From CAWIJJ01 sp963836425 (GTDB taxonomy: Bacteria; Acidobacteriota; Terriglobia; Bryobacterales; Bryobacteraceae), in contig CAWIJJ010000021.1 in the NCBI GenBank assembly GCA_963836425.1, forward strand, positions 1 through 64,000: a stretch of DNA of 64,000 bases. Reading direction: 5' to 3'. Shown here piece by piece: positions 24,836-32,745 of the stretch (within the stretch, counting starts at the first letter, position 1; each line of letters begins with the position of its first letter). Below the pieces are notes generated by a model. The model searched no databases. It was not told the origin of the DNA and saw only the letters and a program-made list of their open reading frames with translations. A program made the translations under genes and the position numbers.

Positions 24836-25615
24836 ATGGCCGGAGCAGAAAGCACGCCGAAAATCACGAGCCTGGATGAGCTGTTAGCGTTTCGAGAGAT
24901 CACCGAACGGATATCGGAGTTTCTCAGCAAGCGGCTGCGGGGCCACGTGGCGACGCTCGGACCGCTATTGACGCCGGGGCGGGTTTTGGGAAAACATGCC
25001 GGCGGGCGCGAATCGGCGGCGCGGGCGGATGAAGCGCTGGCGCAGCTTACGGAGCGCTACCAGCAAGCCTTCGAGGCGATGGACATCCGGCCGGAACTGG
25101 ACGCCGCGACCCTGGGGGCGATCGGGGCCGGCGGAATTCAGATTCACCCGTACGAATATGCGTACCAGGGCCAGGGAGCGAAGAGCGCCAAGGTGATCGC
25201 CATGACTTCGCCGGTGCGCTGGGTGGTGACCTACGGGGCGGACCTCTCGCTCTCGCAGTTTCGCAACCTGATGGCCAGGCCGCCGGGCGAGAGCCGCGGC
25301 AAGGCGATGCAGCGGTTCGTGGTGAACGCCCTGGCGTTTGCGCTGGTGCTGGAACGAAGCGCGAGCGTGGGGCAGTTGCTGGGCGACCTGCGCTACGAAA
25401 CCGGGGTGCAGGCGCTGCCCGGGTTGGAGAGGCTGCCCATGGCGGTGATCGGCGTGCCGGTGCCGTCGTTCCGGCCGGCCGACGACCTGCTGCTGACGGC
25501 GGTGCGGCTTTCGGGCGTGCCGGCGTTCATCGAGTTGATCGACACGGAGACGCTGGGGGGCATTCAGGACCCGCTGCGGCAGCAGATCGAGGCGCTGGCA
25601 GCGCGGGGGACTTGA
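24836..25615 (+). CDS. Conserved-looking hypothetical protein
   Basis: 259 residues from ATG at 24836, chosen because GAAAGAG lies just upstream; 24809 would add nine residues. Segments include LDELLAFREITERISEFL and GHVATLGPLLTPGRVLG, then PYEYAYQG and IPVPSF-type loops. I cannot assign a family and there is no membrane segment or signal peptide. It is transcribed away from the FecR gene and followed 18 bases later by the SDR, so it may belong to the second glycan block. Function unknown. Confidence 0.75.
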   Translation: MAGAESTPKITSLDELLAFREITERISEFLSKRLRGHVATLGPLLTPGRVLGKHAGGRESAARADEALAQLTERYQQAFEAMDIRPELDAATLGAIGAGGIQIHPYEYAYQGQGAKSAKVIAMTSPVRWVVTYGADLSLSQFRNLMARPPGESRGKAMQRFVVNALAFALVLERSASVGQLLGDLRYETGVQALPGLERLPMAVIGVPVPSFRPADDLLLTAVRLSGVPAFIELIDTETLGGIQDPLRQQIEALAARGT

Positions 25616-25633
25616 GGCGCGGTGGATCGCTTC

Positions 25634-26476
25634 ATGCCGGAATTGAGCGTATTGATTACAGGAGCCTCGCGCGGATTGGGGCGCGCGATGGCGCGCGAGT
25701 TCGGGAGCCGGGGCGCGGCGCTCGCGCTGGTGGCGCGCGACGGCGCGGCTTTGGAGACGCTGGCCGTGGAGTTGCGGTCTTGCGGGGCGCAAACCGTGGA
25801 GGCGATTCCGGCCGATCTGAGCGACCCCGGCGCGCCGAAGTTCGTTATGGAACGGCTGCGGGCGAAATGGGATCACCTGGACGTGTTGGTGAATAACGCA
25901 GCGATCGCCGGGCCGATCGGCCGGGTATGGGAGAACGACTGGCAGGAATGGCAGCGGACGGTGCAGGTAAACCTGCTGGCTCCGGTGGCGCTGTGCCGGC
26001 TGGCGATCCCGTGGATGCGGCGGGGTGGGGCGATCGTGAACCTGTCGGGCGGGGGGGCCACGGGGCCGAGGGCGAATTTCAGCGCGTACGGCACGGCCAA
26101 GGCGGCGCTGGTGCGGTTCACCGAAACCCTGGCCGTGGAAGCCGCGGAGCTGGGCATTCGCGTGAATGCCATCGCGCCGGGGGTGATGCTCACCGAGATG
26201 CTGGAGGCGGTGGTGCGCGCGGGCCCGGAGAGCGCGGGCAAGGACTACGAATTCGTGATGGAGCAGAAGCAGAAAGGCGGGCAGCCGCCGGAACGGGCGG
26301 CGGCGCTGGCGTATTTTCTGGCGTCGCAGGCAAGCGAAGGCATTAGCGGGCGGCTGCTCAGCGCCGTGTGGGACCCGTGGGAAAGCCTGCCCGCGCATGC
26401 CGGCGAGTTGCGCGGGTCGGACATCTACACGTTGCGGCGGATCACTCCGGAGGACCGCGGGAAACAGTGGATATGA
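25634..26476 (+). CDS. Short-chain dehydrogenase/reductase
   Basis: 280 residues from ATG at 25634 (GTG at 25622 is an alternative). Classical SDR: VLITGASRGLG nucleotide motif near the N-terminus, VLVNNAAIAG, and the catalytic Tyr-Lys in FSAYGTAKAAL. The tail after GISGRLLSAVWDPWE is extended. It would oxidise or reduce a sugar or a polyketide-like substrate; the setting between a hypothetical gene and a Gfo/Idh gene suggests glycan precursor work. The stop overlaps the start of the Gfo/Idh gene by four bases. Confidence 0.9.
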   Translation: MPELSVLITGASRGLGRAMAREFGSRGAALALVARDGAALETLAVELRSCGAQTVEAIPADLSDPGAPKFVMERLRAKWDHLDVLVNNAAIAGPIGRVWENDWQEWQRTVQVNLLAPVALCRLAIPWMRRGGAIVNLSGGGATGPRANFSAYGTAKAALVRFTETLAVEAAELGIRVNAIAPGVMLTEMLEAVVRAGPESAGKDYEFVMEQKQKGGQPPERAAALAYFLASQASEGISGRLLSAVWDPWESLPAHAGELRGSDIYTLRRITPEDRGKQWI

Positions 26477-27450
26477 TGCGAGCGGCGGTGATCGGGTGCG
26501 GCCTGATCGGCGCCAAGCGGGCCAAGGCGGCCAGGAATCTGCGCGTGGCGCAATTTTGCGATGTGGATGCGGGCCGGGCGGCGGCGCTGGCGCGCACGGT
26601 GGCTGGCGCGGAAGCAACGACGGACTGGCGCCGGACGGCGCAGCGGGACGATATCGACCTGGTCTTCGTGGCGACGACGCACGACATGCTGGCGCCGATT
26701 GCGGCGGAAGCGGCGGCGCACGGCAAGCACGTGCTGATCGAAAAACCGGGGGCGCGGCGCAAGGCCGAGCTGGCGATGGTGCGGGAGGCCGCGGAGCGGA
26801 CGGGCGCGCTGGTGCGGGTGGGGTTCAATCACCGCTATCACCGCGCGTTCCAGAAGGCGCGGGAGATTTTCGAAACGGGCGCGCTGGGCGAGATGATGTT
26901 CGTGCGGGCGCGCTACGGGCATGGCGGGCGCCCCGGCTACGACCGGGAATGGCGCGCCGTGCCGGAGAAATCCGGCGGCGGCGAACTGGTGGACCAGGGC
27001 ATGCACCTGATCGACCTGGCGCGCTGGTTTTTGGGGGATTTCCGCGAGGTACGCGGGTGGATCGGCACGTATTTCTGGGACATGCCGGTGGAAGACAACG
27101 CATTTCTGCTGCTGCGCACGGCGGGCGGCCAGGTGGCGTCGCTGCATGCCACCTGGACGGAATGGAAGAACCTGTTCTCATTCGAGATCTACGGGCGCAA
27201 GGGCAAGCTGGAGATCACGGGGCTGGGCGGGAGCTACGGGACCGAGCGGCTGGCGTATTACCGCATGCTGCCGGAGATGGGGCCGCCGGAAACCACGATC
27301 TGGGAATATCCGGCGGCGGACGATTCCTGGGAGCGGGAGGCGGCGGAGTTTCTGGAGGACATTCGTCTGGGGCGGCAACCCTCGCCCGGAATCGCGGAGG
27401 CGGAGGCGGCATTGGAGATTGTCGAGACGATGTATCGGGAGTCGAAGTGA
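26473..27450 (+). CDS. Gfo/Idh/MocA family sugar oxidoreductase
   Basis: 325 residues from ATG at 26473. AAVIGCGLIGAKRAKAARN nucleotide-binding motif, HGKHVLIEKPGARRKAEL (EKP motif), and a C-terminal domain with GGGELVDQGMHLIDLARWFLG, where the catalytic His of the family lies. It is translationally coupled to the SDR before it and to the HddA-like kinase after it. It likely acts on a sugar or nucleotide sugar. It is distinct in sequence from the minus-strand Gfo/Idh gene at 11446-12435. Confidence 0.9.
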   Translation: MMRAAVIGCGLIGAKRAKAARNLRVAQFCDVDAGRAAALARTVAGAEATTDWRRTAQRDDIDLVFVATTHDMLAPIAAEAAAHGKHVLIEKPGARRKAELAMVREAAERTGALVRVGFNHRYHRAFQKAREIFETGALGEMMFVRARYGHGGRPGYDREWRAVPEKSGGGELVDQGMHLIDLARWFLGDFREVRGWIGTYFWDMPVEDNAFLLLRTAGGQVASLHATWTEWKNLFSFEIYGRKGKLEITGLGGSYGTERLAYYRMLPEMGPPETTIWEYPAADDSWEREAAEFLEDIRLGRQPSPGIAEAEAALEIVETMYRESK

Positions 27451-28433
27451 TCATTACCAGCAGCCCGCTGCGCATATCGCTGGGAGGCGGCGGGACCGAC
27501 CTGCCTTCGTACTACCGCGACCACACGGGGTTCGTGATTGCGGCGGCGATCAACAAGTACGTCTACATCACCCTGCACGAGACCTTCGCGGAAGAGATTA
27601 TCGTGAAGTACTCGAAGATGGAGGTCGTACAGGCGGCCGAAGAGATCAAGCACCCGATCGTGCGGGAGGCGTTGAAGCTGGTGGCGCTCGACGGGCATCC
27701 GCACCTGGAAATCACCAGCATGTCGGATATTCCGGCGGGCACGGGGCTGGGATCGTCGGGGAGCTTTACGACGGCGTTGCTGCGGGCGCTGCATTGCCTG
27801 CGGCGGAACTCGGTGCCGGCGCGGGAACTGGCGGAGCAGGCGTGCCACATCGAGCTGGATCTGCTCGGCGAGCCGATCGGGAAGCAGGACCAGTACATCG
27901 CGGCAATCGGCGGAATCACCTGCTTCACCTACCAGCCGGACGGGCGGGTGGATTTCGAGCCGCTGCGGCTTTCCGCGGAGACCCTGCACACGCTGGAGGA
28001 CAACCTGATGCTGTTCTTCACGGGGTTCACGCGCAGCGCGTCGGAGATTCTGAAAGACCAGGATTCGCGGAGCCGGCAGAAGGATGCGGGGATGCTGGAG
28101 AACCTGCATTTCATCAAGCGGATCGCATTCGAGAGCAAGGCCGCGATGGAGGCCGGAGACCTGCGGTGTTTCGCGGGCCTGATGCACGAGCACTGGGAGC
28201 ACAAGAAGCGGCGCAGCAAGGGAATGAGCAACAGCCAGATCGACGGGTATTACGAACTGGGGCGGACGAGCGGGGCATTGGGCGGCAAGCTGATCGGCGC
28301 CGGGGGCGGCGGGTTCCTGATGTTCTACACGGAAGACAAGACGCGGCTGCGCCACGTGATGACGCAGGCGGGATTGCGCGAGGTGCGGTTCCGGTTCGAC
28401 TTCGGGGGCAGCCAGGTACTGGTGCAGTCGTAG
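27447..28433 (+). CDS. hddA: GHMP-family D-glycero-alpha-D-manno-heptose 7-phosphate kinase
   Basis: 328 residues from GTG at 27447 (GTGA overlap). RISLGGGGTDLPSYYRDHTG, FVIAAAINKYVYI and the GHMP phosphate loop PAGTGLGSSGSF are typical of HddA, which converts heptose 7-phosphate to the alpha-1,7-bisphosphate on the GDP-heptose route. Catalytic-type EPIGKQDQYIAAIGG and C-terminal GALGGKLIGAGGGGFLMF complete the family. The window thus carries both an RfaE1-type and an HddA-type kinase, serving opposite anomers. The cognate isomerase GmhA and guanylyltransferase HddC are not seen. Confidence 0.9.
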   Translation: MIITSSPLRISLGGGGTDLPSYYRDHTGFVIAAAINKYVYITLHETFAEEIIVKYSKMEVVQAAEEIKHPIVREALKLVALDGHPHLEITSMSDIPAGTGLGSSGSFTTALLRALHCLRRNSVPARELAEQACHIELDLLGEPIGKQDQYIAAIGGITCFTYQPDGRVDFEPLRLSAETLHTLEDNLMLFFTGFTRSASEILKDQDSRSRQKDAGMLENLHFIKRIAFESKAAMEAGDLRCFAGLMHEHWEHKKRRSKGMSNSQIDGYYELGRTSGALGGKLIGAGGGGFLMFYTEDKTRLRHVMTQAGLREVRFRFDFGGSQVLVQS

Positions 28434-28521
28434 GCTTGGCCAGGCGACGTCCGGGTGCCGGGCAGGCGCGGCTGTTGATGCCGGTGGAACCGGTTGCGGG
28501 CCCAGTGAGTCTCGACGCCCT

Positions 28522-28752
28522 TCAGCAGGCGAAGGGCTGCAAGAGACAACCCTTGATCTGCTTCAGGCGACGGCAGGCCGGACACGACGGCGGGCATGCC
28601 GAGTTGATGTGCGCGAGCAGATAATCGAACTGCTCCTGCATTACCGGCACGAGCTCCGCCGGGTCGATGTAATGGGCTCCCGTGGCGCGATCGCCGCTGC
28701 TGCCACTAGCCAAATTCGGCGAAGGATGATTGCTGTCCATCGCGGCCTCCAT
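28522..28752 (-). CDS. Small cysteine-containing hypothetical protein
   Basis: 76 residues from ATG at 28752; a second ATG (28740) gives 72. The C-terminal part carries CPPSCPACRRLKQIKGC, a compact four-cysteine cluster (C-x3-C-x2-C then C) suggestive of a metal site. The N-terminal part is polar. I do not recognise the family. The ORF is convergent with hddA. The cysteine spacing and small size are the only evidence of coding, so confidence is moderate. Confidence 0.5.
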   Translation of the reverse strand: MEAAMDSNHPSPNLASGSSGDRATGAHYIDPAELVPVMQEQFDYLLAHINSACPPSCPACRRLKQIKGCLLQPFAC

Positions 28753-28915
28753 TGATCTTCATATCGGCGGATTGCCCGGTTTGGAGTAGAGGGGGAAGCG
28801 GCAAGGGGCGGGTTTATCCGAATCGATCACGAGGCGGAGGGAGATCCGCGGCAGCGGCAGGTGCGGGGTGCGCGGATGGGCGGTCGCGCGGCGGATTCTG
28901 TTCGACAATTTGAAT

Positions 28916-30559
28916 ATGGTGCACGGCAAAATCGCGCTGCTTCAGGTGAATCCGACGGCGGGGGCCATCACGGAAAATGCGGCCCGGATCGTGCGCGCGG
29001 CACAGGAGGGCCGGGCGCGGGGAGCGGACCTGGCGGTGACCTCGGAACTGGCGCTGATGGGATATCTGCCGCGCGACCTGCTGATGAGCCGGGGATTCAT
29101 CCGGCGCGGGGGGGAGGAATTGGGCCGCATGGCGGCGGAACTGGCCGGGGGCCCGCCGCTGCTGGTGGGTGTGGCGACGCCGAATCCCGCCGAACCGGGA
29201 CGGCCGCTATGCAACAGCGCGGTGCTGCTCGAAGGGGGAAAGGTCGGGCCGGTGTTTCACAAGACGCTGCTGCCCACCTACGACGTATTCGATGAAGACC
29301 GCTATTTCGAGCCGGCCAGCGGACCGCAGATTCTGGAGTGGAACGGGATCCGGCTGGGGATCAGCATCTGCGAAGACGTATGGAATGACCGCGATTTCTG
29401 GCAGCGCCGGCGCTATCACCAGGACCCGATCGAAGTGCTGGCGAACGGCGGCGCGCAGGTGCTGATCAATCTCACGGCGTCCCCGTTCACGGTGGGCAAG
29501 CAGCTTCTGCGGCAGGATATGCTCAGCCACTCGGCGCGGAAATACCATCTGCCCATCCTGACGGTGAACCAGGTGGGGGGCGACGACGATTTGATTTTCG
29601 ACGGCCGGAGCGCCGTTTTCGATGCCGAAGGGCGGCTGTTCGCGCGGGCCAGGGGATTCGACGAGGATGTGGTGGTGGTGGACCTGGCGCACGGGACCGG
29701 GACGATTGCGGAAGACGATTTCGAGCCGGAAGCGGAGATCTGGGACGCGCTGGTGCTGGGGGTGCGCGATTACGCGCGGAAGACGGGCTTCCGGCAGGCG
29801 CTGCTGGGGCTTTCGGGGGGCATCGACTCGGCGCTGACCGCGGCGGTGGCGGCGGACGCGCTGGGAGCAGAAAACGTGCTGGGCGTGCTGATGCCCTCCT
29901 GCTATTCGAGCGCGGGCAGCGTGGACGATTCGCTGGCGGCGGCGCGCAACCTGGGAATCGCGACGCGGACGCTGCCGATCGCTGGAATCATGCACCGCTA
30001 CGACGAGGCGCTGGCGGAGGTGTTCGAGGGGTTGCGGCGCGATGTGACCGAGGAAAATATCCAGTCGCGCATCCGCGGGAACCTGCTGATGGCGCTGTCG
30101 AACAAGTTCGGCTCGCTGCTGCTGACCACCGGCAACAAATCCGAGATGGCGGTGGGGTACTGCACGTTGTACGGCGATATGAACGGCGGCCTGGCGGTGA
30201 TCGCCGACCTGCCGAAGATGATGGTGTACCGGGTGGCGCGGTGGCGCAACCGGCGGGCGCCGGATATCCCGGAAGCGATTCTGACCAAAGCTCCATCGGC
30301 GGAGCTGCGGCCGAACCAGACCGATCAGGACTCCCTGCCGCCCTACGAACTGCTGGACCAGATCCTGGAACTGCACGTGGAGCAGTCGCAATCGGCCGAA
30401 GAGATCGTGGCGCGGGGGTTCGACGAGGCCACGGTGCGGCGGGTGCTGCGCATGGTGCGGATGGCGGAGTTCAAACGCAAGCAGGCGGCGCCGGGCCTCA
30501 AAGTCACCTCACGGGCGTTCGGAACGGGGTGGCGGATGCCGATCGCGCGGGGGGAGTAA
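28916..30559 (+). CDS. nadE: Glutamine-hydrolysing NAD+ synthase
   Basis: 547 residues from ATG at 28916. The N-terminal nitrilase-type amidase has the triad E44, K116 and C152 (in SICEDVW), and the C-terminal synthetase has the PP-loop SGGIDS at 300-305, followed by the NKSEMAVGYCTLYGDMNGG region. It makes NAD+ from deamido-NAD with glutamine as ammonia donor in the cytoplasm. The size is normal for the two-domain NadE. It lies after the heptose genes and convergent with the SBBP gene. It is a housekeeping gene. Confidence 0.95.
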   Translation: MVHGKIALLQVNPTAGAITENAARIVRAAQEGRARGADLAVTSELALMGYLPRDLLMSRGFIRRGGEELGRMAAELAGGPPLLVGVATPNPAEPGRPLCNSAVLLEGGKVGPVFHKTLLPTYDVFDEDRYFEPASGPQILEWNGIRLGISICEDVWNDRDFWQRRRYHQDPIEVLANGGAQVLINLTASPFTVGKQLLRQDMLSHSARKYHLPILTVNQVGGDDDLIFDGRSAVFDAEGRLFARARGFDEDVVVVDLAHGTGTIAEDDFEPEAEIWDALVLGVRDYARKTGFRQALLGLSGGIDSALTAAVAADALGAENVLGVLMPSCYSSAGSVDDSLAAARNLGIATRTLPIAGIMHRYDEALAEVFEGLRRDVTEENIQSRIRGNLLMALSNKFGSLLLTTGNKSEMAVGYCTLYGDMNGGLAVIADLPKMMVYRVARWRNRRAPDIPEAILTKAPSAELRPNQTDQDSLPPYELLDQILELHVEQSQSAEEIVARGFDEATVRRVLRMVRMAEFKRKQAAPGLKVTSRAFGTGWRMPIARGE

Positions 30560-30570
30560 GGATCGGGGGT

Positions 30571-32745
30571 CTACGGGACGGTCCAGGCGCCGCGCTGCTG
30601 CCAGCCGGAATCACCGGCGCCGTCGTAGACTTCCATGTACACGTTTTTGGGTCCGCTGAAGGCCGGCTGGAAGGTAAGGGAGAGGGTCAGCGTCAGGGTG
30701 TTGCCATCGCCGGAGACGGACGAGGCGGCGGTGTTCACGGCGCACTGACTGTTCTCGAGCGTGCCGGCCTGGCCTACGGTGACGGGCGTCTGCCATGCCG
30801 TGCCGGGGTCGTTGGTGAGATAGATGGCGTTGTTGGGCCGGTAGTAGAGCAGGTAGCAGCCTCCGGCCACGGCCAGCTCGCTATTGATCAGGATCTGGGT
30901 GGAACTGATGGCGGCGTAGCCCGCCGGATCGGAGTACTGAAAGAGAAACGTGCGGGTGCTTCCCGAGCCGGAGCCGGGAGCGACGGAATCGGCGGTGGGC
31001 GGGCCGTCGGCGGGGACGGTCCAGGCGCCGCGCTGCTGCCAGCCGGAATCAGCCGCGCCGTCGTAGACCTCCATGTACACATTGCGGGTGCCCGCGAAGG
31101 CACTCGAAAAGCTGAGGGCGAGATGGAGCGTCAGGGTGGTGCCGTTGGCGGATATCGAGGAGGTCGCCGCGTTGACCGAGCACTGGCTGTTCTGGAGCGT
31201 GCCTTCCTGGCCGGGGGTAACGGGGTCCTGCCAGGCGCTGCCGGCATCGTTGGTCATGTAGAGCGAATTCGAGGAGCGCTGGTAGAGCAGATAGCAGGCT
31301 CCGTAAGTAGACAGGGAACTGTGGATGACGATTTGGGTGGAGACAATCGCGGCAGCCCCTGCCGGGTCCGAGAAGGCGAAGGCGAACGACTGAGAGAGGC
31401 CGGTACCGGAGTCGGGCGTGACGGAGACAGCGGCCGGCGGTCCTTCCGCGGGGATGGTCCAGGTGCCGCGCTGCTGCCAACCGGAATCGGCGGCGCCGTC
31501 GTAGACCTCCATATAAACGTTGCGCGCGCCGGCAAAAGCGGTCTGAAACGCCAGCGCCAGGCTGAGGGTGAGGGTGGTGCCGCCGGCGGAGGCCGAAGAG
31601 GCCAAGGCGTTTACGGTGCACTGGCTGTTCTGGAGCGTACCTTCCTGGCCGGGCGTGACGGGGTTCTGCCAGGCGCCGCCGGCATCGTCGGTCATGTAGA
31701 GCGCATTGGGAGCCCGCTGGTAGAGCAGATAACAGGCTCCGGAGGTGGAGAGCACATTGTGGATGACGATCTGGGTGGAGACGATGGCGGCAGACCCTGC
31801 CGGGTCCGAGAACGTGAAGGTGAAGGTCTGTGCGGTGCCGGTGCCGGAGGCGGGCGTAACGGAAACGGCGGACGGGGGACCGCCCGCGGGGATGGTCCAG
31901 ACGCCGCGCTGCTGCCAGCCGGAATCGTCGGCGCCGTCGGTGACCTCCATGTAGATATCGCGTTCGCCGGCGAAGGCGCCCTGAAACGTGAGCGCGAGGT
32001 TCACAGTGAGATTGCTCCCGGCGGCGGAAACCGACGAGGCCGCGGCATCGATCGAGCACTGGCTGTTTTGCAGCGTGCCGGCCTGGCCGAGCGTGACGGG
32101 GGTTTGCCAGACAGTGGCGGCATCGTTGGTCAGAAAGAGAGAATTCGAAGCGCGCTGGTACAGCAGGTAGCAGCCGGAGGCGCCACTCATGGGCCGATTG
32201 ATCAGGATCTGCGCCGAAACGATGGCGTCGTAGCCTTTCCCATCCGAGAAGGTGAAGGCGAAAGTCTGGGTGAGGCCGGTGCCGGAGGCGGGCGTGACGG
32301 AAACGGCAGCCGGCGGCCCGCTCGCGGGGATCGTCCAGGTGCCGCGCTGCTGCCAGCCGGTGGAGCCGGACCCATTGGCGGCTTGCAGGTACACATTCCT
32401 GGCGCCGGCAAATGAGGGCTGAAAGGCAAGGGCGAGGTTCAGGGTCAGAACCGTGTCTGTGGTGGAGACGCTGGAGCCGGTTCCGCTCAAGGTACACTGG
32501 CTGTTCTGCTGACTGCCGCTGCCCGGGGTGATGGTGCCGGACGGAGCCGTGCCGGCATCGGTCGAGAGCGCCAGCGTGTTGGCGGCGCGATGGTAGACCA
32601 CCGAGCAGGCATTGGCCGAGCCGGTGCTGGAATTCACCAGGATGGAAACGGCGGTCAGGTCGGCCACACCGGCGCTGTCGGAAAACTGAAAGCTGAACAC
32701 CTGGGAGGTGCCGGATCCGGAAGCGGGGGTGACGGCCACCGTGGC
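30571..32745 (-). repeat. Five tandem coding repeats of about 430 bp
   Basis: The C-terminal half of the SBBP gene consists of five diverged copies of one unit of about 145 codons. Each contains a GWQQRG box and an NSQC box, spaced at constant distance. They are coding repeats, not a CRISPR or noncoding array, and copy similarity is highest between the middle units (about 30950-32300). Confidence 0.85.

Noticed and set aside
30241..32415. Plus-strand frame of 724 residues with repetitive Gly/Asp sequence
   Set aside because: It is the antisense shadow of the SBBP repeats, which explains its periodicity.
30571..32745. Possible CRISPR-like tandem repeats
   Set aside because: The period is about 430 bp, the units differ and all are in one open frame; these are protein repeats.
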